In this document: positions 51,062 through 60,222 of the stretch, piece after piece
Layout of the letters: each line of letters starts with the position of its first letter
How positions within the stretch are numbered: the stretch's first letter is position 1
Program-made: the position numbers and the translations under genes
Source: Candidatus Woesearchaeota archaeon
GTDB taxonomy: Archaea > Nanobdellota > Nanobdellia > Woesearchaeales > GCA-023898365
Length of the DNA: 64,000 bases
NCBI GenBank assembly: GCA_023898365.1
Contig: CP060219.1
Coordinates: 868,001-932,000, forward strand
Direction: 5' to 3'
Notes under the pieces: model-generated
What the model was told of the DNA's origin: nothing
Databases searched by the model: none
What the model saw: the letters and a program-made list of their open reading frames with translations, nothing else

Positions 51062-51840
51062 GAAAGAAGTTTGCTCTGATCAATTATTGTTTTTGCATTA
51101 TTTTTTATCATGTTCTTCCACTCTTTTTGTTTTGTTTTTTTAAGAAATGCTTTAACAAGAAGATATCCTATTGTGTATCCGGTCCATTGAGGAAATTGCT
51201 TGCTGCCAAAAAAAAGACTGGAGAATAATTCATCGTTTTCCGTGAACAATTCATGTGAAATACTATGAGCATAGGCGAGGGCTTCTTTTTCACTTAGTGC
51301 AACCGACCACTTTGCAGGGTTTCCTCCAACAACACTTTCTCGAAAATGCTCTGCAAAACCTTCAAAAACGAGATGATCTGCGATAGTGTTTCTTTCTTGA
51401 GTTTCCTGCATAATAGCGTGGCAATATTCATGCGCAATTGTTTCTTTACAGGCTTCTTGCCATCCCTCAACCGCTGTGAGAAAAAGAAGAATGGTGTTTT
51501 TCCAAGGACACATCCCAGATACGCCATTCATGTGCTTTGCAACAAATTCGCTCTTGCAAGGAAAAATAAAAAGATGAATGTTGCCTGGAAGTGCTTGTTG
51601 ACATAACAACAGAGTATCTTTTGCTATCTGGTAGACTGTTTCTTTGCTTGGAAGAACGTTTACAGCCAAAGGATCCTTTGCATAGATACTCCACGCAAGT
51701 GCTGTTGCAAGAGCTTCTCTTGAATTAAATCCTGCAAAACCAATTGCTGAATTCTGAGAAACGCCCGCTGCAAGCTCTGCACATTCTTTTTCTCGATCAA
51801 AGGAGAGTTCCTTGAGGTGGACTGCAACAGTTTGTTCCAT
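51058..51840 (-). CDS. Predicted zinc metalloprotease (DUF2268-like)
   Basis: The 260-aa soluble product has the zincin motif HEYCH (137-141) and a downstream FEGFAEHF (near 160) supplying the third ligand, followed by PQWTGYTIGYLL as in DUF2268. It is probably a peptidase of unknown substrate. Confidence 0.78.
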   Translation of the reverse strand: MEQTVAVHLKELSFDREKECAELAAGVSQNSAIGFAGFNSREALATALAWSIYAKDPLAVNVLPSKETVYQIAKDTLLLCQQALPGNIHLFIFPCKSEFVAKHMNGVSGMCPWKNTILLFLTAVEGWQEACKETIAHEYCHAIMQETQERNTIADHLVFEGFAEHFRESVVGGNPAKWSVALSEKEALAYAHSISHELFTENDELFSSLFFGSKQFPQWTGYTIGYLLVKAFLKKTKQKEWKNMIKNNAKTIIDQSKLLS

Positions 51841-51940
51841 CTTTGTTGTTTTTTTAAGAACTTCACCTTAAAACCTTTTCTTTTTGAAGAAGTGTTGTTT
51901 CACAGTATATTGTTTGAGACGAAGGCAACACGTGCACGTT

Positions 51941-52630
51941 TCATCGAAGTAATGAAAAAATCTTGGGGTTGTTTACTGCTGCTCGTCCGATCATTGCTCC
52001 GCGCACGCCCATTGCGTTGAGTTCTTCAATTTGTTTTTTTGTTTGGATGTCTCCATTTGCTATGATGATTTTTCCGGTGGCTACACATTCAGGATACACC
52101 GAGGTGTCTGCAGGGTCTTCTTCTCGTTCTTTGCCGTGTCGTGCGTGCACAATAAAAAAATCTGCATCTACTTCTCGGATAAGTTTGAGGTATATTTTTT
52201 TTTCTTTTTCGTACTGGTTTCTGCCAAGGCGTAGTTTGACTGAGGCGTTGTAGCCATGCGCTTTGATGCACGCAACAAGTTGTTGGACTTTTGCTGCTCG
52301 TTTGATGAGTGCGCATCCTGCTCCTTCTCGAATTACTGCTGGGCTTGGACATCCTAGGTTGAGGTTGAAGCCAAGAAATCCTGGTTGGGGAGTGAATGTG
52401 CTCAGAAATTTGTTAAGTTCGTTCTCTTTTGGTCCGCTGAGTTGAATGTATGTGGGAATGTTTTGGGGCATTTCTATTTTTTGCACGGTGCTCTTATTGT
52501 TTCGTGCGAGTCCTGAAATTCTTGCCATTTCGGTAAACGTTGCATCAGCTCCGCATTCCACGCATTGTTTTCTAAATGCTGGTGTGGTGATGCCTTCCAT
52601 AGGAGCCATGTAGAGAAGAAACTCATGCAT
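51941..52630 (-). CDS. dus: tRNA-dihydrouridine synthase
   Basis: The 229-aa flavoenzyme reduces U to dihydrouridine in the D loop. Seen are the N-terminal MAPMEGITTPAFR, GFNLNLGCPSPAVIREGAG with the catalytic Cys, VKLRLGRN, and the FMN-binding IIANGDI and GAMIGRAAVNNP. It is shorter than usual Dus, with a reduced C-terminal helical domain. Confidence 0.92.
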   Translation of the reverse strand: MHEFLLYMAPMEGITTPAFRKQCVECGADATFTEMARISGLARNNKSTVQKIEMPQNIPTYIQLSGPKENELNKFLSTFTPQPGFLGFNLNLGCPSPAVIREGAGCALIKRAAKVQQLVACIKAHGYNASVKLRLGRNQYEKEKKIYLKLIREVDADFFIVHARHGKEREEDPADTSVYPECVATGKIIIANGDIQTKKQIEELNAMGVRGAMIGRAAVNNPKIFSLLR

Positions 52631-52713
52631 GGTGTGGTTAATGAATCTTGATTGAAAAAGGTATTTGTTGAACAGGATATCCTTATAAAGTGATGCGCAT
52701 CCCTTCTGGCAAT

Positions 52714-53253
52714 ATGGTTATGATTTCGGTTCGCGGTCATGAATTCAATGCGCTTGTTGTGAGAGATTCCTTTCAACGACGTGCTGAGAAATTCAAAAAC
52801 AACATTATTGCCAGTTTGCGCTTACTGGGTATTAGCGAAGATGATGTTGATGTTTCAAAAGAAGTGATGCCGCTCAAGCGTTTGCCTGCAAGTGCATCGT
52901 GGTATTTTGACGGGTATCATTTACAGTTTAGTTACAAGGCGGGTTTGAAGTATATTGATAATCTCTATGTTGTTTCTCGCGTTATTGAGCTTGAAGTGCA
53001 AGCTATTCTTGAAGAACGTAAGTCGGTTGATGAGTTTATCAATGATTTTTCTGAAGAAACAAACGTTGAAGACGAACGAAAAGCTGCGCGAGAACATTTG
53101 GGTTTGGATGCTGACGTTCATGATCTTGACATTATCAATAAGCGCTATAAGCTCTTAGCAAAAGATGCGCATCCGGATATGCCAACGGGTGATACGGAAA
53201 CGTTCAAGAAACTCAACAGAGCACATAAGATTCTTAAGCGCGAGTTAAGTTAA
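52714..53253 (+). CDS. J-domain protein
   Basis: The 179-aa product has a C-terminal J domain (about 110-179) with HPD in AKDAHPDMPTGD. The N-terminal part is unknown. A TATA element (CTTATAAAG, 52682-52690) is 27 nt before ATG 52714, which is preferred to GTG 52690. It may recruit DnaK to a special client. Confidence 0.72.
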   Translation: MVMISVRGHEFNALVVRDSFQRRAEKFKNNIIASLRLLGISEDDVDVSKEVMPLKRLPASASWYFDGYHLQFSYKAGLKYIDNLYVVSRVIELEVQAILEERKSVDEFINDFSEETNVEDERKAAREHLGLDADVHDLDIINKRYKLLAKDAHPDMPTGDTETFKKLNRAHKILKRELS

Positions 53254-54512
53254 GAGCGAAACGATTGTTTGCGTTGTTCTCGAGAAAATCGTTGTGGTGT
53301 GCTACTTCTTCCTTTCGGTCGTGGCACGAACCGTTCTCTTGGTGGAGGTTTTGCTGCGTCACCAACCGCATTTTTTGCAGCTTCACTATGATACTTATGA
53401 TCCATGACGTGAATGCGTTGTTTGATGAGCTTTTCTATGCTGCGCAGATAATTTCTTTCTTCTGCTGCGCAAAATGAAAAGGCAGTGCCTTCATTGCCTG
53501 CTCGTGCTGTTCTACCGATGCGGTGGACGTAATTTTCTGGCTCGTTTGGCAGTTCGAAATTTATGACGTGTGAGATGTTATCAATATCGATTCCTCGCGC
53601 GGCGATGTCTGTTGCTACTAAGACTTTCACTCGTTTACTTTTGAAATCTTTAATTGCGGTTGTTCGGGCTGTTTGAGATTTGTTGCCGTGAATTGCATCT
53701 GCGGCTACATTGTTTTTGTTCAAAAAAGTGGCTACTCTGTTTGCGCGATGTTTTGTTCGGGTGAAAATTAAGACGCTTGTTACTTGTTCTTGGTCTAAGA
53801 GTTCTAGAAGTAATTTTTCTTTTTCTTTTTGGTTAATAAAAAACACGTGTTGCTTGACTTTCGTTACGGTCGCTCCTTGCGGCGCCACTTCTACGCGGAC
53901 GGGGTTTGAAAGGAGGGTGTTTGCGAGGTTGTTTATTTCAGGTGACATAGTTGCTGAAAAGAAGAGTGATTGTCTTTTTTTTGGTAATTTACTGATGATG
54001 CGCTTGATGTCATTAAGAAATCCCATATCGAGCATGCGATCCGCTTCGTCAAGGACAAAGAATTGTACGTTCTGCAAGGATATGAATCGTTGTTGGTACA
54101 AATCAAGCAGTCTTCCTGGCGTCGCAATAAGAATGTCAACTCCTTTCTGCAATGCCTGCACTTGTTTTGTTTGGCTCACACCGCCAAAGACAACGGTGTG
54201 TTTGTATCCACGAAATTCGCCGTATTTTGCAAAGCTTTCGCCAATTTGTGCGGCAAGTTCTCTGGTTGGTGCAAGCACGAGTGTTTGTATGGTTCTTGGA
54301 TGCGTTTCGGTCATCTTGCTTAAGATGGGTAACGTGAACGCTGCTGTTTTTCCCGTACCTGTTTGCGCAATACCAATAAGGTCTTTTCCTTCTAACAGGC
54401 TTGGTATTGCTTTGCGTTGAATGGGGGTTGGCACGAGGTATTTTTGTTTCACAAGTGCTTTAAGAAGAGCAGGATGCAAGGGGACGTCGTTAAATGAATC
54501 ATATGCGTTCAT
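53250..54512 (-). CDS. DEAD-box RNA helicase
   Basis: The 420-aa product has motifs GIAQTGTGKTAAF (I), PTRELAAQI (Ia), ATPGRLLDL (Ib), VLDEADRMLD (II), FFSATM (III), ATDIAARGID (V) and YVHRIGRTARAG (VI), followed by a basic tail with FSREQRKQSFRS. It remodels RNA, possibly in cold adaptation or ribosome assembly. ATG 54512 lies 26 nt from a TATA box. Confidence 0.95.
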   Translation of the reverse strand: MNAYDSFNDVPLHPALLKALVKQKYLVPTPIQRKAIPSLLEGKDLIGIAQTGTGKTAAFTLPILSKMTETHPRTIQTLVLAPTRELAAQIGESFAKYGEFRGYKHTVVFGGVSQTKQVQALQKGVDILIATPGRLLDLYQQRFISLQNVQFFVLDEADRMLDMGFLNDIKRIISKLPKKRQSLFFSATMSPEINNLANTLLSNPVRVEVAPQGATVTKVKQHVFFINQKEKEKLLLELLDQEQVTSVLIFTRTKHRANRVATFLNKNNVAADAIHGNKSQTARTTAIKDFKSKRVKVLVATDIAARGIDIDNISHVINFELPNEPENYVHRIGRTARAGNEGTAFSFCAAEERNYLRSIEKLIKQRIHVMDHKYHSEAAKNAVGDAAKPPPRERFVPRPKGRSSTPQRFSREQRKQSFRS

Positions 54513-54549
54513 AGGGGTTGGAAACATCCTGTAGTTATAAAGGTGCGTG

Positions 54550-55869
54550 CTAGTTTTTGGTGGTGATGATTTCTAATCGGTCTTCTCCAAGGTATTGATT
54601 TGCTGCGTGGACTGCTTCTCGTTTTCCTTGCGTAAGTGCTCGTTGCAATCGTTCAAGATGGGTTGATTGAACACCAAATCGTTCTTTACTTACTCGTTCA
54701 AATAATTCTGCTTGGATCCATCCAGGATTTTGAAAGTTGTACAGAAGTTGTGGCAAATTTGCTAATTCAAATGCTCTAATATATGCTTCATCAAAGTCTC
54801 CTGCTCTCACGCGTTCAATTGCTGCATCAACTACTGCAAGAGATTCGTCAACTTTATCAGGATCAACAGAATAACTTATCTCAAAGAATCCCGTTCGTGC
54901 ATGACCTGAAAGATTGGCTCTGACCGAGTACACTAATCCTCTTTGTTCTCTTAACTCGCGATACAGGAGTGAGTTCGTACTATTGGCAAGAACGTATGCT
55001 AGCACGTTGAATTGATATGCGTCAACATGGTGTGCTGGGGGGATGTGAAAGTTAATGCTAATTTGACTTTTTCCCTTATTTGGTGACTGTAGTTCTAATC
55101 GTTCGCGTCCTTTGTATGGTTCTTCGGCTCGCACTTCGAGTGGTGCTACGCGAGTTCCTGCGGGTATCTCAAGAAGCCTGGCTTCAATGGTGCGACTAGC
55201 TTGCGAGTCGTTGCCGTTCAAGTCGCCGATGAGTGCAAAACGAACGTGTGGTCCGATAAAGAATTTTTTGTGATGTGCTCGGAGTTGTTCACGTGTCATC
55301 GTGTTAAGAGATTCGACGGTGCCAAGCCCGTTTTTTTCAAAGAAGGGATTATTTCGTTGAACGCGGGCCATCATTACTGCATAGAGTTCGCGTGTTGGAT
55401 CATTTGCTTCTCGCTGCACTTTATCTTTTAGTTCTTGCTGAATGATAGGGAGTTCTTTTCTTAAGGAGGCTTCCGTTAATGTTGGAAAAAATGCAATGTC
55501 GGTTACTAATCTGAGCGCTTCAGGAAAATAGTGATGCAAAAGAAAACCACTCTGATTTGCTCCTTGAATGGGAAATCCAATATCGAATACGCCTGTTGAC
55601 GCATTTGTTAATAGGCCGATCGTATTTGCTTGCTCTTCATATGCTTCTTGACTAGGGGTTGATCGTGATCCGTTAAAACACATGTGTTCAAGAAAATGAG
55701 CTGCGCCGTGATGGGCTTCGTAGCCATGTCCTGCTTGGACGGTAAACCCTCCTTTAAGGAGGCCTGATCCGGGCACATTTTCTGAAGTGACGACTACGCC
55801 ATTGTCTAATGTGGTGAGTCTTCCTCGTTCCTTTATTTGTCGTTCGAGGTCTTCGAAATTGATCGCCAT
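54550..55869 (-). CDS. M16-family zinc peptidase
   Basis: The 439-aa insulinase/pitrilysin-type peptidase carries the inverted zinc motif HFLEH (58-62) and the downstream Glu in RKELPIIQQEL. A second, non-catalytic domain contains LREQRGLVYSVRA, as in PqqL/mitochondrial processing peptidases. The longer in-frame reading upstream (to 56049) runs through structured non-coding DNA and is rejected; the TATA box about 26 nt from ATG 55869 supports the start. Confidence 0.93.
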   Translation of the reverse strand: MAINFEDLERQIKERGRLTTLDNGVVVTSENVPGSGLLKGGFTVQAGHGYEAHHGAAHFLEHMCFNGSRSTPSQEAYEEQANTIGLLTNASTGVFDIGFPIQGANQSGFLLHHYFPEALRLVTDIAFFPTLTEASLRKELPIIQQELKDKVQREANDPTRELYAVMMARVQRNNPFFEKNGLGTVESLNTMTREQLRAHHKKFFIGPHVRFALIGDLNGNDSQASRTIEARLLEIPAGTRVAPLEVRAEEPYKGRERLELQSPNKGKSQISINFHIPPAHHVDAYQFNVLAYVLANSTNSLLYRELREQRGLVYSVRANLSGHARTGFFEISYSVDPDKVDESLAVVDAAIERVRAGDFDEAYIRAFELANLPQLLYNFQNPGWIQAELFERVSKERFGVQSTHLERLQRALTQGKREAVHAANQYLGEDRLEIITTKN

Positions 55870-55890
55870 ACGTGTATAAATGAATAAACA

Positions 55891-55900
55891 CTTATAAATG
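55891..55900 (-). promoter_or_regulatory. TATA box of the M16 peptidase gene
   Basis: CATTTATAAG on the minus strand, centred 26 nt before the ATG at 55869. Confidence 0.6.
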
Positions 55901-55956
55901 TTTCTATATTTGTTACTTTTTAGTGGTGTAATTATGCGGTTATTTTGGTGGATTGA

Positions 55957-56184
55957 GCTGGTTCTCGAATGAAGGGTAAGTGTATTACTTCTGCCCCAAC
56001 CAGCACCTTTAGAACAACGACTTCTGTAATGAAAACGCCCGAGCAACATACTCAGAGCGACCAGGGTATGCTAGTATGACACCATTATGCACCTACTTAT
56101 TGCTTGCCAGCCCGCTAGGGTAGGAATGGGCTTCACGAGTTTACTTTAACCCTACCAACATATCAGGTATTCAACAATGGTCGC
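55957..56184. other. Structured gene-free segment with possible pseudoknot
   Basis: Bases 55901-56220 hold no gene. Found by reading: stem GCTGGTT/AACCAGC (55957-55963 with 55998-56004); CATAC/GTATG (56047-56051 with 56066-56070); GCGACCA/TGGTCGC (56057-56063 with 56178-56184); AGCCC/GGGCT (56109-56113 with 56128-56132); TAGGGT/ACCCTA (56116-56121 with 56149-56154). The last two interleave as an H-type pseudoknot. Strand unknown. It may be an unrecognised ncRNA or a mobile-element remnant. Confidence 0.4.
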
Positions 56185-56220
56185 AAATGCTCTTACACGT
56201 TGTGATTTTAGAACAAAAAA

Positions 56221-56829
56221 TTATTCTAGAATAATAACTTCGCCATCTTTTAATGTTTTGAACGGGATGTTATGTTGTGTGCAATACTCTACTTCTTTAT
56301 CTATTAACGCTGATTCAGGATGGTCTGATTTGTAATGAGGAAGGACGAGGTATGGTAAGAGGTTGAGTCCTTCCATGATAGGAGTTTGCAATTCTTTGTA
56401 AGGCATAATCGTTGGATCATCAACTTGTTGAATTCCCTCTAACGAGGGTGCTAAGACGCACACACCAGCACTGTAGCCACCATAGAGAAAGTTGTCATCT
56501 TGTTCTTTGATTAAAACGTCAAAACCTGAGAGGTACATTGCTTGCCGTAAGATAAAGGTTAAGCCACCTCTCACCCAAACACCACCAAGTTCTTTTAGCT
56601 TTTTTCTTAACAATTCATTCTTACCAAAGTACGCACGTAAGTCTAAGAGTTCGACACGTATGCCAAGGTCTGTTAAGTCTTGCATATTTTTTTGATTACT
56701 TTCAGATCTTTGTGGCTCAGGCACATGATCCAAAGAGTTTGGAATAAACCCAATAGTTCTGTTGTTAACTAATTGTTTTAATTTTTCAGGCTCATTGCCT
56801 ATTTTGAAAGAAGATAGGTAGTATTTCAT
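56221..56829 (-). CDS. Peptidase E-like serine peptidase (S51 family)
   Basis: The 202-aa product has the S51 features: WVRGGLTFILRQAM near 85, the nucleophile elbow GGYSAG with Ser120, and His165 in LPHYKSDH. Family members cleave N-terminal Asp dipeptides or cyanophycin; here the exact specificity is open. A TATA box (CTTATAAAGG, 56848-56857) lies about 25 nt upstream. Confidence 0.85.
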   Translation of the reverse strand: MKYYLSSFKIGNEPEKLKQLVNNRTIGFIPNSLDHVPEPQRSESNQKNMQDLTDLGIRVELLDLRAYFGKNELLRKKLKELGGVWVRGGLTFILRQAMYLSGFDVLIKEQDDNFLYGGYSAGVCVLAPSLEGIQQVDDPTIMPYKELQTPIMEGLNLLPYLVLPHYKSDHPESALIDKEVEYCTQHNIPFKTLKDGEVIILE

Positions 56830-56949
56830 GGAAGAACTGGTGCTGTAAGGCCTTTATAAGCCTTTCTTTGCCAAAATATATTTAAATGCGGGTCAGTCCG
56901 TAATCCTTACAAAAGGGGTCGGTATTGTTTTTAAAGGAGGATGTCTGAC

Positions 56950-57039
56950 ATGACAACGTATTCCCTAAAGTCGATTAATATGAATGAATTAAATGCTAGA
57001 ATTCTTTCAATGAGAAATTTTCTTCTAAAAACAAGATGA
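56950..57039 (+). CDS. Possible 29-aa leader peptide upstream of hsdM
   Basis: AAAGGAGG (56933-56940) is followed 9 nt later by ATG 56950 and a 29-codon frame ending TGA 57039. It lies between a TATA-like element (about 56873-56885) and hsdM. It has no recognisable motif and may be a chance frame, but the Shine-Dalgarno spacing is ideal. Confidence 0.3.
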   Translation: MTTYSLKSINMNELNARILSMRNFLLKTR

Positions 57040-57063
57040 ATAAATGAATGAAGGTAGTTTAGA

Positions 57064-58572
57064 ATGGCAAATAATGGACACGGTTTAGGATTTGAGCAGA
57101 AACTGTGGAGTGCCGCAGATAAGATGCGTAACAATATGGATGCTGCTGAGTATAAGCACGTAGTCCTTGGAATGATATTTCTAAAGTATATTTCAGATAG
57201 TTTTGAATCCGTTTATAATAAACTTAAAGATGACCCTGAAGGTTTAGCAGACCCTGAAGATAAAGATGAATATTTAGCAAAGAAAGTATTTTGGGTTCCT
57301 AAGAATGCTCGATGGGGATACATTCAAGACCACGCTAAACAAACTGAGATTGGTAAAATAATTGACGATGCTATGGAGTTAATTGAAAAAGAAAACTCCT
57401 CACTAAAAGGCGTTCTTCCAAAAGACTATGCAAGACCTGCTCTTGACAAAAGAAGACTTGGAGAACTTATTGATTTAATAGGAACAATAGGTCTTGGTGA
57501 TGCTGAATCTAAGAAAAAAGATATTCTTGGTAGAGTATACGAATATTTCCTTGGAGAATTTGCAGATGCAGAAGGAAAGAAAGGAGGACAGTTTTACACA
57601 CCTCGTTCTATCGTTAGAGTATTAGTTGAGATGCTTCAACCATACAAAGGAAGAGTATATGACCCTTGTTGTGGAAGTGGTGGAATGTTTGTTCAATCCG
57701 AAAAGTTCATAGAAGAACACCAAGGAAGAATCAACGATGTTTCTATCTTCGGACAAGAATCAAACCCTACTACTTGGAAATTAGCCAAAATGAATATGGC
57801 AATCAGAGGAATTGATTGTAATATTGCTCTTGGAGATACATTCCATAATGACCAACATAAAGATTTGAAGGCAGATTTTATCATCGCTAATCCTCCGTTC
57901 AATATTTCAGATTGGGGTGGTGAACGACTTCGTGAAGATGTTCGATGGAGATACGGAACACCACCAACAGGAAACGCAAACTTCGCATGGGTTCAACACA
58001 TGCTCTATCACTTATCACCATCAGGAGTGATGGGAATTGTTTTAGCAAATGGTTCAATGAGTTCTAATAGTTCAGGAGAAGGAGATATCAGAAAAAACCT
58101 TGTCGAGAACGACCTAGTAGATTGCATGGTAGCATTACCTTCACAACTATTCTATAACACAATGATTCCTGCATGTCTCTGGTTCTTACGAAGAGATAAA
58201 GGAGAGAGAAATGGACAAGTGTTGTTTATTGATGCTCGGAAGATGGGAACAATGGTTACTCGTCGAAACAGAACATTAGCAGATGAAGATGTACAAAAAA
58301 TTGCAGATACCTATCACAACTGGAGGAAAGGAGAAGATGTTGATGAGTTAGGCTATGCAAAATCAGCTTCAATGGAAGAGATAGAAAAACATAATTTTAT
58401 TCTGACTCCAGGTCGTTATGTTGGCACAGAAGAAGAGGAAGATGACGGAATACCATTCGAAGAAAAAATGGGAGAACTCACAACGCAACTAGCAGAGCAA
58501 ATGAGAGAAGGAGCAAGGCTAGACGAAGAGATAAAGAAAAATCTGGAGAGTATTGGATTTAAGGTAGAATAA
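57064..58572 (+). CDS. hsdM: Type I restriction-modification methyltransferase subunit M
   Basis: The 502-aa N6-adenine methyltransferase has an N-terminal helical domain (FEQKLWSAADKMR, YKHVVLGMIFLKYIS), motif I YDPCCGSGGMF (near 199-209) and motif IV NPPF (277-280). It modifies host DNA together with HsdS. The gene is more AT-rich than the core genome and opens the RM operon. Confidence 0.96.
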   Translation: MANNGHGLGFEQKLWSAADKMRNNMDAAEYKHVVLGMIFLKYISDSFESVYNKLKDDPEGLADPEDKDEYLAKKVFWVPKNARWGYIQDHAKQTEIGKIIDDAMELIEKENSSLKGVLPKDYARPALDKRRLGELIDLIGTIGLGDAESKKKDILGRVYEYFLGEFADAEGKKGGQFYTPRSIVRVLVEMLQPYKGRVYDPCCGSGGMFVQSEKFIEEHQGRINDVSIFGQESNPTTWKLAKMNMAIRGIDCNIALGDTFHNDQHKDLKADFIIANPPFNISDWGGERLREDVRWRYGTPPTGNANFAWVQHMLYHLSPSGVMGIVLANGSMSSNSSGEGDIRKNLVENDLVDCMVALPSQLFYNTMIPACLWFLRRDKGERNGQVLFIDARKMGTMVTRRNRTLADEDVQKIADTYHNWRKGEDVDELGYAKSASMEEIEKHNFILTPGRYVGTEEEEDDGIPFEEKMGELTTQLAEQMREGARLDEEIKKNLESIGFKVE

Positions 58573-58574
58573 AA

Positions 58575-60221
58575 ATGACAAAGATTTACTTTTGGGAAAA
58601 ACTCGCCAATCAACCAGAGAAAGAATCTGAAGATACTTTACTTTTTAACGAGGTTGAAGAAGATAAAAGTATCAGAGAACTAATAAGAAGTTTAGAAGAT
58701 AAGATAATTGGTAAGAAAAGAAACCTAAAAGATTTGAACCCTGAAAATCCATCCATAAAAAAATGGCTAAACACAGTCTTTTCTAACTATCCTGAAAAAA
58801 AAGAATCTGAAGTTGAAGATATAATCAATGAATACAGGGCGGTTCTAAATTCGAGGTCAAGAGAAAAAGAAAAGTTCATTCTTGCTGTATTACAATTGAA
58901 TGATGTTATTGCTATTGTACATTGTAAAAAAGGGCCTTCATTAGCAGAACTGGAAGATAAAGTCATATCTGTTCAGACCATATTACATTCCAAAAATATC
59001 GTAAGAGCTGATATAATAAAAAAAGAAGATGGAATACTAAAACTACTCGCTTACGAACAAAGTAGAAAATTCAGTAAAGGTCATGCCAAATTCTGGGGAA
59101 TAGATATTGAAGATATCGGTTGGGAATCACTAGGAAATATTTGTTTGAATATAGAATTAGATGCAATAAGTATTCCTATTCAAATAAATCTCGATAATGA
59201 CCAATTAAAAAATATGATAGATGAACAGAAAATAAGCCCATCAGGAAAAATAAACCTTGGAAAGGAAGAGGGGACAATTTCAAAAGTTTTTGTATATGGA
59301 AAAGCTTTGGACTATCCAAAATTTTATGATTTTTTTGTGACTGAAACAGAAAAACTGGATGAATATAAGAAAAGATTCGACCAAATCATACCCACAAATG
59401 AAGGGCTTGGTAAGTTCATGAAAGATGATAAATATAGATATATGGAAGATGAAAATTCGCTAATCGAAATAAAAGGCAATGGAGAAGAAACACTACTAAA
59501 GAAAACACATCCAAGGTACAATATTCTCTTCTTAACAAAATACTCGCCAGTTATCAAACCAAAACAAAGTCTGTTAACAAAAATAAATGATGCGATTTTT
59601 AATAATACGAGATATGAAATTTACCATGCGGGAGATGATGCCAGTAAAGAAAGTTTTAGGATTGGAAATCTCATCGTCTATAATAATTTGACCCTGTGTG
59701 ATAAATTTGAAGAACTAACTAATAACCTTATTAACAAGATTCAGGATGCACAAAGTTCAAAACTAAAACTAAGTCTAAAAGTTGCATTCTGTCACTTGAT
59801 GAAAAATTGCATAAAATCTAAACATTTCACATACATATTTGATTATTTGTTAGACTCATATATACCAGAGATTGAGTACGAATTTCAAAAAACAGATGGA
59901 TTATCTACAAACGAAGATGTTTTAGAGTTTAAATCAGCAAGTGCTTACAATCCTAAACCAACCGAGTTTGCAAAAAATACACTTGTTCCCACAATAAAGA
60001 AATACATTGATGTGGATAAGCTTACCAGACAGTGCATAATCTATGGTATTGAAGATGACCAAAGCATCAATCCAATCTACAACTTCAAAAGCGATATGGC
60101 AGTTACAATTGAAACAACAGCAAATAAAGAATTAGAATCGGAAAAAGTGATTGTCAATATCCATCCAATAAAATACAAAGAAGGAAACTTACTATTTATT
60201 TTCCTAACGAGGACAGAATAA
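58575..60221 (+). CDS. AlbA_2/Schlafen-like protein inserted in the RM operon
   Basis: The 548-aa product lies between hsdM and hsdS with 2-nt and 1-nt gaps. The N-terminal 430 residues are unrecognised and AT-biased. The last 100 (from about 448) carry LEFKSASAY...CIIYGIEDDQ, resembling the AlbA_2/Schlafen nucleic-acid-binding domain. Such proteins are found in anti-phage loci. It is not a known HsdR. Function is inference. Confidence 0.6.
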   Translation: MTKIYFWEKLANQPEKESEDTLLFNEVEEDKSIRELIRSLEDKIIGKKRNLKDLNPENPSIKKWLNTVFSNYPEKKESEVEDIINEYRAVLNSRSREKEKFILAVLQLNDVIAIVHCKKGPSLAELEDKVISVQTILHSKNIVRADIIKKEDGILKLLAYEQSRKFSKGHAKFWGIDIEDIGWESLGNICLNIELDAISIPIQINLDNDQLKNMIDEQKISPSGKINLGKEEGTISKVFVYGKALDYPKFYDFFVTETEKLDEYKKRFDQIIPTNEGLGKFMKDDKYRYMEDENSLIEIKGNGEETLLKKTHPRYNILFLTKYSPVIKPKQSLLTKINDAIFNNTRYEIYHAGDDASKESFRIGNLIVYNNLTLCDKFEELTNNLINKIQDAQSSKLKLSLKVAFCHLMKNCIKSKHFTYIFDYLLDSYIPEIEYEFQKTDGLSTNEDVLEFKSASAYNPKPTEFAKNTLVPTIKKYIDVDKLTRQCIIYGIEDDQSINPIYNFKSDMAVTIETTANKELESEKVIVNIHPIKYKEGNLLFIFLTRTE

Positions 60222-60222
60222 A

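Noticed and set aside
55870..56049. N-terminal extension of the M16 peptidase
   Set aside because: Sequence has no homology pattern, and the TATA box and MAINFEDLE start favour 55869.
55901..56220. RNase P RNA or SRP RNA
   Set aside because: The conserved GAAAGTCC/CR-V elements of RNase P and the GGAAG/AGCAG domain of SRP RNA were not found on either strand.
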